NCBI GenBank assembly: GCA_928212115.1 | Contig: CAKMRJ010005634.1 | Location: forward strand, 179,202,002-179,266,001 | Length of the DNA stretch: 64,000 nt | Source of the DNA: Lactuca virosa | Taxonomy: Eukaryota; Streptophyta; Magnoliopsida; Asterales; Asteraceae | Direction of reading: 5' to 3' | Shown: piece after piece, positions 37,428 to 47,466 of the stretch | Position numbering within the stretch: position 1 is the first letter of the stretch | Layout of the letters: the number at the start of each line of letters is the position of its first letter | The notes under the pieces: model-generated | Databases searched by the model: none | Seen by the model: only the letters and a program-made list of their open reading frames with translations | What the model was told of the DNA's origin: nothing | Program-made: the position numbers and the translations under genes

Positions 37428-37680
37428 GTTAGTGACCAGGTTAGGTCAGTATCCTGTTTTTAGGATGTTGCTATGCTGTGTGATCTGTTAGATCCGTATG
37501 ATTATCTGTGCATGTGTTAGTGACCTGGTTAGGTCGGTATCCTGGTTTTAGGATGTTGCTATGCTATGTGATCTGTTAGATCCGTATGATTATCTGTGCA
37601 TATGTTAGTGACCTGGTTAGGTCGGTATCCTGGTCATAGGATGTTGCTATGCTATATGATCTGTTAGATCGGTTGACTAC
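37428..37680 (+). repeat. 88-bp tandem repeat, about three copies
   Basis: Units start with GTTAGTGACCTGGTTAGGTC at 37428, 37516 and 37604 (period 88). The corresponding part of the A LTR (14600-14770) has fewer, more decayed copies. Confidence 0.93.
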
Positions 37681-37734
37681 TATATATGTTAGCGTATGAT
37701 ATGTATGTGCACATGATTGTTTGATTGGGGGTTT

Positions 37735-37935
37735 AGGTTGAGGCGGTCCTGCTTTGTGGTGCAGGCCAACATACCAGGGCGGTCCGGATAGACTACAGAC
37801 CCAAGGGGTATGATAGTCAGGCCGTAGGCCCGACGAGTGGTCCGGATAGGCTGTAGGCCCTACGAGGCGGTCCAGACGTGTCGAAGGCTCGGAGAGCGGT
37901 CCAGATAGACTGAAGGCCTGCAAGGCGGTCCAGTC
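37735..37935 (+). repeat. ~38-bp degenerate tandem repeat in A' LTR
   Basis: Four to five units of GGCGGTCCAGATAGACTGAA-type sequence. Confidence 0.8.
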
Positions 37936-38238
37936 AGGATTAAGGCTATTTATGCATGCATGTTCTGTATTTGTTATATGATATGGTTATATCTGTATGG
38001 TATTGGTATTTTGGGGGTAACTCACTAAGCCTTCGAGCTTACAGTTTCAGTTTATTGTTTTATGTTTAGCGGATGACCGCGGGAAGGCGAAGGCGTGACC
38101 GTACACTTCCTCGATTGATGATTTTGAATTCTGGGAACTCTGATGTTTAAACTATTTTGAAAACAAATTGTAATAACTGAATGGTTTAAATGATTTTAAA
38201 AGTTTTAAATTGTCTTGAATTTTATGGATGTTACAAGT

Positions 38239-38251
38239 TGGTATCAGAGCC
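38239..38251 (+). other. Primer binding site of A'
   Basis: TGGTATCAGAGCC three bases after the LTR, complementary to initiator Met-tRNA. Confidence 0.92.
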
Positions 38252-39016
38252 TTGGTTTGAGTGAATTGGAGGAACAATCGTGTGAATCCAGTCTCAAATC
38301 AAGGAAGGATTTTCAAAATGATTTTTAAATGGTTTTAAAAATAAGTAAAAGGAAGATGCAAGTGTACGATCGGCCGGAGCCAGTAAGTAGACCCTAAAAT
38401 ACCATACGATTATTTGATTATGTGATATGATAGAACAACATGCTAGTACTAGGCTAGGGATCTTCAGGAATTGCATTATAGAATTGCCATATTACATGAT
38501 GCCTGCTAGCCTAGGGTTTTCTTTATATGAGATTGACATCATTACTTTAGTTACTTATGTATGTATCGCAGCTGTACATAATTAAGATCTTATAGCCCGA
38601 GAATGTCTGATTTGGCCTCATGTTCTGTTCTTATTGATTAGGGTTTAGGGTAGGATCAGATATTCGAAAGTCTATAGGGTCCAACGTTATGTATGGTTAG
38701 CATACACTAGTGTTGCAGGGTTCGTGGAAGTTTCATGGATGGGTGGGTAGAGAGAGACCGAGAGGCCAGCTATGAGATACTTAGCATTCCTCTAGGAGTA
38801 AGGATTTAGCGCTCGCTATGATTATGTATATTGTTAGGGCGTTGTGATGATACTTGAGACAAATATGGGTAGGTGTGGAAGGTAGTATGGGCCCGTACTA
38901 CTGAAAGCACAGGACCCATGCGCGTAGCAAGGAAGTAACAACCCCTAGGGTTGGGTTGGGAGTTGGTTCCCTGTCATTATATGAGTTATCAGAGATCTTT
39001 CTGGTATTTTACCAGA
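38252..39016 (+). other. Leader of A'
   Basis: Non-coding; matches the split leader of A in reverse. Ends in an acceptor-like TATTTTACCAG one base before the gag ATG. Confidence 0.75.
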
Positions 39017-39290
39017 ATGGTGGTTACGAGACGTCTTGAGACCGGATCCAGGTTAGGATCGGGAGCGGGCAGCCAAGATAGGCTAGCATTTTCTGGGGAT
39101 CGTGTTAGTGAGATCATCCGGGGGCAGTTTCTGGAGATGTCGGGTCTATTAAGACCGCCATGGTTGAGTATTTCGACAAGCACTATGCAGCCATTGTCGA
39201 GACGGTTGCCAAGACAGCTTTAGCAGCTGTAACGACGACAAGGGGAGGAGCTGGTCGAGCTTTCCAGTTCTGGGACGTATTCTGATGAGC
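39017..39290 (+). pseudogene. Truncated Gypsy gag (A')
   Basis: From the ATG at 39017 it reads M-V-V-T-R-R-L-E-T, then G-S-Q-D-R and D-R-V-S-E-I-I-R-G. A one-base shift near 39142 moves the ending (K-T-A-M-V-E-Y-F, Ala-rich, G-R-A-F-Q-F-W-D) to another frame. As in A, gag similarity stops just after FQFWD. It lacks the capsid core, zinc knuckles and all of pol. Confidence 0.7.
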
Positions 39291-40301
39291 GGAGGGCTGC
39301 AATTACTTGAGATCAGGGAGGTATTTTGTACTCATTATTTTCCGTGGGCTGAGCGGGAGTGGCTATCAGGCGTGTATGGATTTGAGGCTTCGGGGGTTTT
39401 GCTCGAGGCCGGAATGTGAGTCGCGGGGACTCTGGAAATGAGTGATGATTATGTTCGGATGGGGTTTTGACAGCTGGAAGTGGAGTGGTTAATTCATGGA
39501 TTGGGCTGTCGTTTTATAAGGCAAGGATTGTGCCCTTTCAGTTTTCGAGCTCGAAGGAGTGAGCAGGTTTGTGACCCCAGGACCAGGTTGTATTTCAGCT
39601 CGGGGTCAGTTGGTTGCAGGGATTGGCGACATTATTTCAGCGCCGGTGAGCGCAGGTGGGTTGAGGTGGCATAAGTATTTTGTGAGGTCCGGTTGCCTTG
39701 GATCTCTTGTATCAGGCGGTAAGGGTTGATTGTGCGGTCTATTGCAATGTAGGGATTATAGACTATGTCTTGGGAATATTTTTGTAGCCCGGTTTTAGGG
39801 CAGAGGTCGCTTCAGCTACTCTAGTTCAGCTGTGAACGTTTGAGCGGGAAAATTGTTTGGAACACGTTTGGAAAAGGGGTATTATGTGGGAGGTCTGCGG
39901 ACAGGGTCCTACAGAATGGTTATTCAGCATTGTCAGGATTCAGTGGTTTTAGTAACCGTTATTGATTGGCGGGTGAAAGCGCCAAAGGAAGTAGCTCGTT
40001 GTTGAGGTATTAGTTGGATTATCTATATTTTGGTCTTCTAGATTTGAATGAGGGATCATTCAAGCATTAGGGATTGTCGGTTTCACTGGGATTCAGGAAG
40101 TGTTCATCTGGTTCTTATAAGTGTGTGATCATTTGGGATTGGCTAGTTATGGGGCACTAGTTGGTAAGAGTTGGTTGTTATCGAATCGATCGCTAGAAAG
40201 GGAGAAAGATTGGGAATTCTCCAACTTTCATGTATTGTGAAGACTTAGTCGAATCTAAGTGGGGGAGAATCGTCCCGGGATTCGGAAGCGGGAGTGGTTT
40301 C
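39291..40301 (+). other. Non-coding middle of A'
   Basis: Matches 3960-5110 of A in reverse. It includes the internal PPT-like AAGTGGGGGAGAAT near 40257-40270 and ends where element D starts. Confidence 0.7.
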
Positions 40302-40618
40302 TGTTGAAACAAAGTTCAATTAGGATCGATAGATTCTATGCAGACAAACAATTAAGAACGTAATTATGAACACTAGAATGACTTTGAATGTGTCGTATGA
40401 TTAATGCTTCAACACCTCAGAAGAGCTCGATTAAGAACTTCGACTGTAGAGGTGTTTAGGGTTACAAAACAATGAACGATAATAATCACCAACGTTAACC
40501 CTTTAATGCATACATGCATGCATTATTTATAGTCTAACCCTACTAGCTAATCACGGATGGACAGGCCCAATCCGGATACAAAACACAAGCCCATGATGCA
40601 ACACAATTAGACCCAACA
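40302..40618 (-). repeat. 3' LTR of element D
   Basis: 317 bp; the minus strand starts TGTTGGGTCTAATTG and ends GTTTCAACA. The preceding five bases GTTTC (40297-40301) are the expected TSD half. Confidence 0.75.
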
Positions 40619-40630
40619 ATCTCCCCCTTT
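40619..40630 (-). other. Polypurine tract of element D
   Basis: The minus strand reads AAAGGGGGAGAT immediately before the LTR start. Confidence 0.85.
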
Positions 40631-40633
40631 GCG

Positions 40634-41792
40634 TCAATGGAGCCGAAAGCTCACTTCGGTTGAGCTGCAGAAGACTTCTTTATTTGTTTTGAACACCTTC
40701 GGTATGATGGCCAATAGATGATGACGAAACGTTATGTACCACCGAAGCATGTCTGTGAAGTTCTTCTTGTCTGTTTCTGAGTTCTGCTTGCACCGATGAA
40801 TATTGTTGATAATGTGCTCCAAGCAGTCTGTTGAAAACAAATGTTTATCAACCAGAGCGAATAAAAATCTGTGTGCTTCGCCTTTTGTGAACATCACAAT
40901 AAGATGTGTAGAATCGATTTGGCCCATCTTCATCTTATTCACATCTCCTGGTTTCGGTGTTGGCTTGATAGTTGGTTTCTTGTTCATTACTTTCGCTATC
41001 TCCTGATCCATAGCAGCAACCTCATGGATGTAAGAAGCCAACATCCTCTTCAAGTGATCCAGTATCGGCTCATATTCCTTCGGATTGGTGAGCAGAATGT
41101 TAAACAATTGGATCCAGTCATGAGGATTTAGATTTGGAAGGTCTGCCAGGGAAATAATCGACACCGAGTTTGCTGATCCTCGTGTGATTTTGAAATTAAA
41201 GTTTATGAATTTCCCAACAGGCGTAGGTTTTAGTACCTTGACAGTAACTATCTTTTGTACGCTCCATGTCAAGTACTGCGGTTGACCATACTTCAAATAA
41301 AAGTCGATAAGCTCACGATCAACTTTTGGATGAGGGGAAAGGAACATCAACAGTCGAGTCGAAACAATGAAAGGTGAATGCCTTTCGTGTTATTGGCATG
41401 TCGAACTGTGAGTCCTTAGAATTGTCACAATCAAACGAAGCAACAGGTTCCAACCAGTAAACACTTGGAAACTCTATAGCTTGATTGATAAGTGCCTCTT
41501 TTGTCCACATGGGAAACAAGGCCGTCTTACAGTTTAAGGCTTTTTCTTCTTCCTTGTTCCTCCTTTCCCTCTCCTCTGTTTCCTTTGCAATCCTCAAAGT
41601 TTCATCCAACTCTCTGTCCTTATTCTTTCTTTTAAGAGCCTCAGCAATAGTCTCTTCAACATCATCATCACTGCCATCATCAATCACCTTCTGCTTGGCT
41701 TGAGAACCAGAACCCGAAGCTTCATTACCCTTCGGTTCTGTTGTAACTTTGACTTTCAGTTGAACAGACTCGGTTTCAGTTTTCACAGGCAC
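40634..41792 (-). pseudogene. Element D protein, C-terminal half, unrecognised family
   Basis: Two overlapping minus-strand frames (41792-41319 and 41350-40634) look like one protein broken by a one-base shift near 41330-41350, in a run-rich TTCCTTTCCCC. The first part is charged and probably coiled-coil (D-D-G-S-D-D-D-V-E-E-T then Lys/Glu-rich). The second, 238 codons, has a globular look with the segments YLKYGQPQYLTWS, DLPNLNPHDWIQLFNILL and MLRWYITFRHHLLAIIP. The stop lies 4 bases from the PPT, so this is the element's last or only ORF. I do not recognise the family and assign no function; a gag-like structural role is a guess. Confidence 0.6.
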
Positions 41793-41848
41793 CTTCGGTT
41801 GAGCACCTTCTCCCCCTTGTTTTGGAGGTATGAATCTCTCCGAAACAC

Positions 41849-41853
41849 CCTTC
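41849..41853. repeat. TSD of Copia-2, left
   Basis: CCTTC, matched at 49801-49805. Confidence 0.95.
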
Positions 41854-42280
41854 TGTTGGATATAGTGTCTAAGTCCATAACTTTATTTGGTATGTACTTG
41901 ACCCGACCCGACATGGTCCATTGGGGGTTGCATGGCATTGCAATACTTGGATAGACTAAATGAGAGAATAAGGCACTTATCATTATTAATATATTATAAG
42001 TTCTAATATATTAATAATAGTATTATTTAATTAGTATTGATCAAGTATTAATCTAGTATTAATTTGGTGATCAAAGTGAGACTGATTAAATATATAGGGT
42101 TGATTATGACAATCATCAATTCTTTTATGGTGGATTAATGATCCATGGTTTATGGGTTATGGATGTAACCATATGGAGCTCCATGGATAGTCCATGGGAG
42201 TTACAAATCCATGGGTCATGGGAAATCAAGAGTCATGACAATTAAGGGCATTCATGTGTAAACCCTAATTGTGACAACAC

Positions 42281-42288
42281 TATAAAAG
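42281..42288 (+). promoter_or_regulatory. TATA box of Copia-2 LTR
   Basis: TATAAAAG about 430 bp into the LTR; the 3' LTR copy is at 49443-49450. Confidence 0.7.
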
Positions 42289-42470
42289 GAACCCTATGGC
42301 TAGCAAAAGTGGACCTAGTGGACATAGTGTTACTAGAGAGGGCATAACCAAATTTGAGTGCTAGAAGTATTCTCTCAAGTTATTCCAAGTCTTGTGGTGT
42401 TGTGTGAAGCATTTGAGGCACAACATTTGGGGTGCTAGGCTCACAAAGTTTGAAGGAATCCAAGCAACAA

Positions 42471-42480
42471 CAAGGTATGT
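42471..42480 (+). promoter_or_regulatory. Candidate splice donor in Copia-2 LTR
   Basis: CAAG/GTATGT, a near-ideal plant donor with GT at 42475, about 190 bp after the TATA box. Partner acceptor-like CTTTCCTTTCAG ends at 44135. Confidence 0.45.
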
Positions 42481-42638
42481 ATTTCTACTAGTTTTATGTT
42501 TTATGTAATCCCCATGCCATGCTAGTTAGGAAATAACCTTGAAAAAGAAATTTGCATGTATATAGAGAAAACATAGATTCAAGGTTATTAGGGTTGCATG
42601 TACACTTAGGAAGTGTTAGAATGCTCAAAACCCATCAG

Positions 42639-42651
42639 TGGTATCAAAGCC
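42639..42651 (+). other. Primer binding site of Copia-2
   Basis: TGGTATCAAAGCC starts one base after the LTR. It differs at one base from the usual initiator-Met site TGGTATCAGAGCC. Confidence 0.88.
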
Positions 42652-42721
42652 TAGGATTGTTTTCTGTATACTTGATGCAAAACTGCTTAAAAATCGAAAA
42701 ATTCTGCACTCTGACGACTGG

Positions 42722-42805
42722 ACTCGCCGAGTCCATGGGGAGGACTCGCCGAGTCCATGAACAAATTCATTCTACTCGCCGAGTAGAATAGTGCACTCGG
42801 CGAGT
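42722..42805. repeat. ACTCGNCGAGT word cluster in Copia-2 leader
   Basis: Four perfect words at 42722, 42744, 42774 and 42795, about 70 bp after the PBS. They are the same words as in the unrelated Gypsy A LTRs; the Copia-1 leader lacks them. Confidence 0.95.
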
Positions 42806-43389
42806 AGGAGCGTGCTGGGCAGTTTTTTCGAGTTTTGTTGCTGGAAATGGATTAAGATCATTATCCCAATCTGTTTTGGACTTGTAAAATCTGTTTTTCA
42901 AAATGATAATGATTATGTTAACCCATTTTACATGACTTTTATCAATTTTCAAGTATTGTATATGTTTATATGATTTCTTGAAATTGCTTGACATGAATTT
43001 GTGTTCTTATGAGTTTTTAGAAGATCATAGGAATTATGTGTAACCACCATGTGTGTTTAATTCATGATCTTAATGGCTATGATGGTGTCCATAACTTGTC
43101 CTCAAGTTATGGATAACCAAAAGTCACTTCCTTTAATTGTGATTAAAGAACTAAAGAGGTTTCATAAAATGAAGAGTCTTCATTTTATGAACCATTAAAA
43201 CTCATAAGTTACAAATTGAAGAGACTTGGAATAGTTTCAAATCTTGCCCTCAAGTTTTGGAATTTGAAAAGTCTTATACTTTAATACTTTAATTCCAAAT
43301 TAAACCTTAGATTTTTAAAAAGTTTAAAAATCAACACTTATACTATTATTATAATTTTATTATATAGATATGTATAAGAATATGTCATT

Positions 43390-43534
43390 CTTACCGTTAG
43401 TAGGCCTCATTCACGAAGCCGGTCTATAAGGGGGGTATAAGGTTGTTGCCTATAAAATGGTGACTTAATGGGTGTCCACTCTCACCCACCGCTTCCTTGA
43501 TCGGTGGAGGGTCGTTAGCCGAACGGGTAGGATA
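43390..43534 (+). promoter_or_regulatory. Conserved leader block (Copia-2 copy)
   Basis: Nearly identical to 7450-7594 while neighbouring leader sequence differs. Possible packaging or structured RNA signal. Confidence 0.65.
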
Positions 43535-43673
43535 CGACTTTAAATACTCGTTAAAAGTATAATGAATTATAAAGTAACTATACATTATAAATTCCCAATC
43601 TTAGTTACTTTAGGAAAATGTGAAATTGGTGCTAGCCCATAAAATTACACTTTGTACCTTACCAAGTCGTTAG

Positions 43674-43779
43674 TGGAGCGTGTGTGGTTAACCGGCACAC
43701 TAACATGGACTAGTAAGAGTGGCAAAGGGTAACTTGACCTTATTATAGATCGGTGGAGCGTGTGTGGTTAACCGGCACA
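43674..43779 (+). repeat. Duplicated 26-mer in Copia-2 leader
   Basis: Two identical copies at 43674-43699 and 43754-43779 (80 bp apart), containing GTGTGGTTAACCGGCACA and identical to the Copia-1 pair. Confidence 0.9.
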
Positions 43780-44135
43780 TCGATTAGGTAATATTGTTGA
43801 GGGTACCAAGTCAATTTGTATGGTTATTCACACCTTGTTTGTGATCCTCGGCATCCCAGTCACAAACTTGAGAGGGCACAATCGAGATTCAAACATGCCA
43901 TTGAAAAGTTCAATGTAGGAGTTTCAAAACCAATAAAACCTAATAATAAAATATTTCGTTCTTATGGTGGAAATTGGTAAATCGTCATTTACCTACCTTC
44001 AAATATTTTATAGTATGGATTACGGCATCCCTCTTCCAACTATAAATAGTTTGTTGGATCCTAGCCTTAATATTTCATTTGGGTGAATTATTAAGGATTC
44101 CTAATCTAATGAAACTTGTCTTTCTTTCCTTTCAG

Positions 44136-47100
44136 ATGTCTTCCAACAATGCTTCTGGCTCAAACCCAACAGGCTCCTTTTCCCTTATGAACTTGTGTGG
44201 TAAGGTCATCTTTGATGGATCCAATTTCAATGAGTGGATCAGAAACATCAGAATGATTACCCGCTATGAGGACAAAGAATATGTCCTCGATAGGGAGCTT
44301 AAGGTTGTGAATGAAGCCACTGCTACTCCTGAAGAGTTTGCGGAGTTTGTTGCACATGAAAAGGATGCTACTAAAGTAGCATGCATCATGATGGCCACCA
44401 TGACTCCTGAACTTCAAAAATCCTATGAAGATTTCTACCCCTATGAGATGCACCTGGATCTGATGGAAAGGTACCATCAGAGCGCGCGTCAGGAGAGGTA
44501 TGAAATCATCTCCTCCATGATAACCGCAAGGATGAAGGATGGTGAACCCATCACCGGTCACTTGCAGAAGATGCAAAGGTTCGTTGACCGGTTGCTGAAG
44601 CTAAATGTTGACTTTCCTGAGGAAATGGCGATTGACATCATTCTCCATTCCTTACCTCCAAGTTATGATCAGTTTCGTATGACTTATCATATGAACAAGG
44701 AGGAAGTCACACTTAGCAAACTTCAAGGACTCTTAAGGACAGCTGAAAATGGCCTTAAGGGTAAAGCGGTTGCTACTTCTACTCCTTCAACAGCCCCTGT
44801 TCTGGCTATTGGGCAGGGAAAGGGTAAGAAGAGGAAAAACCCTTCGAAGGGTACCAAGGGTAAGACTCTTGATGGTTCCTCTTCAAGTGGGACAAAGAAA
44901 GGTCCCATTACTCCTTCTTCAAACCCAAAGGAAGCACAGTGCTTCTATTGCCAGGATAAGGGACACTTCAAGCGAAGCTGCCCCAAATATCTGCAAGATC
45001 TAAAGGATGGGAAGGTTAAACCCACCCATGCAGGTATTTACACAATATTGTCTAACAACTCATCTAATGCTAATTCTTGGGTGCTTGATACAGGGTGTGG
45101 TATTCACATTTGTACTGATTTGCAGGCACTAAGAAGAAGTGAGCAAGTGGAGCACGGGAAGATAAACTTAGTCATGGGCAACAGGAAAGCATCACCTGTT
45201 ACCAAGATAGGAGTTTATTCTTTATTGCTTAATAATGGGTTAATGTTAGATTTGAATAAGTGTTGTTACTCGCCCGAAATGGCGAGAAATATTATTTCCT
45301 TTCATGGCTTGTACAAACAAGGTTTTACATTTTCATTTGATAATAAAAATGGTGCTATTAATGTTTATTACAATGATGTATTTTACTTTAAAGCATTACC
45401 TTGTGATGGTGTATATGAAGCCGTGAATGTTGTAGACAATCTAGGAAATAATGTGTTGTATATTGATTCTTCAGATAGCTTGGATAAAGCATCCTTGTGG
45501 CATTGTCGTCTTGGACATGTTAACAAGAAGCGCATAGGCCAACTCCAAAAGGCTGGAGTCTTGGAATCATTTGACCTCAAGTCAGATGATAGTTGCGAGT
45601 CTTGTTTACTTGGAAAAATGACAAAGTCACCCTTCACAGGTACTTGTGATAGGGGTGAAGGTTTGTTGGACCTTGTACACACGGATGTGTGTGGGCCCTT
45701 CAGAGTTGCTACAAGGGATGCTAATCGCTATTATGTGACTTTTACTGATGATTACAGTAGATATGGATATATTTACTTAATCAAGCATAAGTCAGAAACC
45801 TTTGAAAAGTTCAAAGAGTTTAAGCAGGAAGTGGAGAATCAATTGGGCAGGAACATCAAGATGCTCCGATCCGATCGGGGAGGAGAGTATCTTAGCATTG
45901 AGTTCCTTGACTATCTTAAGGAATGTGGGATTGTCTCACAATTGACACCTCCCAGAACACCACAGTTGAATGGTGTAGCTGAGAGGCGCAATCGAACCTT
46001 GTTGGATATGGTTCGTTCCATGATGAGTCGAGCTTCGTTACCAATCTCTTTCTGGGGGTATGCCTTAGAGACTGCCGCCCATATCCTTAATCTAGTCCCT
46101 ACTAAAAAGGTTGCCAAAACACCTCACGAGATGTGGACTGGGAAAGTTCCCAATTTGGACCACATCAAGATTTGGGGTTGTGAAGCTTTCGTGAGGCGTG
46201 AGACTCATGATAAGCTTGAACCTCGAAGTGAGAGGTGTATTTTCATCGGCTACCCACAGAGATCCTTTGGTTACCTCTTCTACAGACCCAGTGATAATGT
46301 GGTCTTTGTAGCAAGAAGAGGAGTCTTTCGTGAGAGAGAATTCATAAGCCAAGGGGACAGTGGGAGGCAAATTGACCTTGAAGAGCTTCAAGAGTCAAGT
46401 GGTGAAGGAACCTCAAATGCTATCGACCAACCTGAGGAGGAAACTCCTGTTGATCCGATAGATGAGTCTGTACCTCCAAGACGTTCCACTAGGGTGAGGA
46501 ACACACCTGATTTTTATTATGGTTATCACATCACCACTGAAGGTGATACATTTATTAGTGATAGTACACTAATAGATTTGGATGAACCTAATAATTACAG
46601 GGAAGCCATGGCAGGCCCTGAGTCTGCTAAATGGAAGGAGGCTATGGACAGCGAGATTCAGTCCATGTATGACAATCAAGTTTGGAACTTGGTTGACAAT
46701 GTACCAGGTCGTAAGACAGTTGGGTGCAAATGGATCTTCAAGAAGAAGACCGACATGGATGGGAAGGTACACACTTATAAAGCGCGACTGGTTGCGAAGG
46801 GCTTTACTCAAACTCCGGGAGTTGACTATGATGAGACCTTCTCACCAGTAGCTAAGATTAAGTCTATTAGAGTATTGTTAGCCATAGCTGCATTTCATGA
46901 TTATGAAATATGGCAAATGGATGTCAAAACCGCTTTCCTTAATGGAAAGTTGGCTGAGGATGTTTACATGGCTCAACCAGAGGGTTTTGTCGATACAAGA
47001 TACCCTAATAGAGTGTGTAAGCTTGATAAATCCATTTATGGATTGAAACAAGCATCTCGCAGATGGAATCTTTGCTTTGATGAGAAAGTCAAAGAGTTTG

Positions 47101-47363
47101 GCTTTTCTAGGAGTGAGGATGAGTCTTGTGTGTATGTCAGGGCTAGTGGGAGCATAGTTAGCTTCTTGGTGTTGTATGTGGATGACATACTTCTCATAGG
47201 AAACGACGTCCCAACCTTGCAGGAGGTTAAGTCCTGGCTTGGGAAGTGTTTCGCTATGAAGGACCTTGGGGAAGCTGCCTATATCCTAGGGATAAGGATA
47301 TTGAGAGATAGGAGTAAGAGACTAATTGGACTTAGTCAAAGTACTTATTGGATAAGGTACTGA
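44136..47363 (+). CDS. Copia-2 gag-protease-integrase-RT, frame open to a premature stop
   Basis: 1075 codons from the ATG at 44136, preferred because it follows an acceptor-like CTTTCCTTTCAG; the open frame extends upstream to 44079. Order: gag with a HSLPPSYDQF segment (~residue 170-185); CCHC knuckle CFYCQDKGHFKRSC (~269-282); aspartic protease L-D-T-G (~317-320); integrase zinc motif WHCRLGH...CESC (~455-490); integrase core residues in HTDVCG, DDYSR and NGVAERRNR; RT with QMDVKTAFLNG and active-site YVDD (47175-47186, ~residue 1014). It acts in virus-like particles to copy RNA and insert cDNA. It ends early, after the S-T-Y motif, through a one-base loss near 47350. Confidence 0.95.
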   Translation: MSSNNASGSNPTGSFSLMNLCGKVIFDGSNFNEWIRNIRMITRYEDKEYVLDRELKVVNEATATPEEFAEFVAHEKDATKVACIMMATMTPELQKSYEDFYPYEMHLDLMERYHQSARQERYEIISSMITARMKDGEPITGHLQKMQRFVDRLLKLNVDFPEEMAIDIILHSLPPSYDQFRMTYHMNKEEVTLSKLQGLLRTAENGLKGKAVATSTPSTAPVLAIGQGKGKKRKNPSKGTKGKTLDGSSSSGTKKGPITPSSNPKEAQCFYCQDKGHFKRSCPKYLQDLKDGKVKPTHAGIYTILSNNSSNANSWVLDTGCGIHICTDLQALRRSEQVEHGKINLVMGNRKASPVTKIGVYSLLLNNGLMLDLNKCCYSPEMARNIISFHGLYKQGFTFSFDNKNGAINVYYNDVFYFKALPCDGVYEAVNVVDNLGNNVLYIDSSDSLDKASLWHCRLGHVNKKRIGQLQKAGVLESFDLKSDDSCESCLLGKMTKSPFTGTCDRGEGLLDLVHTDVCGPFRVATRDANRYYVTFTDDYSRYGYIYLIKHKSETFEKFKEFKQEVENQLGRNIKMLRSDRGGEYLSIEFLDYLKECGIVSQLTPPRTPQLNGVAERRNRTLLDMVRSMMSRASLPISFWGYALETAAHILNLVPTKKVAKTPHEMWTGKVPNLDHIKIWGCEAFVRRETHDKLEPRSERCIFIGYPQRSFGYLFYRPSDNVVFVARRGVFREREFISQGDSGRQIDLEELQESSGEGTSNAIDQPEEETPVDPIDESVPPRRSTRVRNTPDFYYGYHITTEGDTFISDSTLIDLDEPNNYREAMAGPESAKWKEAMDSEIQSMYDNQVWNLVDNVPGRKTVGCKWIFKKKTDMDGKVHTYKARLVAKGFTQTPGVDYDETFSPVAKIKSIRVLLAIAAFHDYEIWQMDVKTAFLNGKLAEDVYMAQPEGFVDTRYPNRVCKLDKSIYGLKQASRRWNLCFDEKVKEFGFSRSEDESCVYVRASGSIVSFLVLYVDDILLIGNDVPTLQEVKSWLGKCFAMKDLGEAAYILGIRILRDRSKRLIGLSQSTYWIRY

Positions 47364-47466
47364 AGAGGTTCAGTATGCAAGATTCCAAGAAAGGAGAATT
47401 ACCAATCCAGAGTAATGCCAAGCTGAGTAAGACTCAGAGTCCGAGTACAGAGGCTGAGATAGCTGA
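47364..47466 (+). pseudogene. Copia-2 pol, segment between two frame breaks
   Basis: The RT-RNase H connection continues here in a different frame (V-L-K-R-F-S-M-Q-D). A single T appears lost near 47350 and a single A near 47468, both in short homopolymers. Either the element is dead or the sequence has two consensus errors. Confidence 0.8.

Larger units (their letters stand above)
36170..38235 (+). repeat. 5' LTR of Gypsy A'
   Basis: 2066 bp, TGTAACGCCCTGATTC to GGATGTTACA; reverse-orientation match to 13975-16038. Confidence 0.93.
36170..40301 (+). mobile_element. Gypsy element A' (same family as A), interrupted by element D
   Basis: Plus-strand copy with 5' LTR, PBS, leader, truncated gag and ~1 kb of the non-coding middle. 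Element D is inserted at 40302 and the rest would lie beyond the right edge. gag ends at the same place as in A, so both descend from one defective founder. Confidence 0.88.
41854..42637 (+). repeat. 5' LTR of Copia-2
   Basis: 784 bp, TGTTGGATATAGTG to AAACCCATCA. Same length as 49017-49800; about five substitutions and a few one-base indels seen by eye. Confidence 0.97.
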
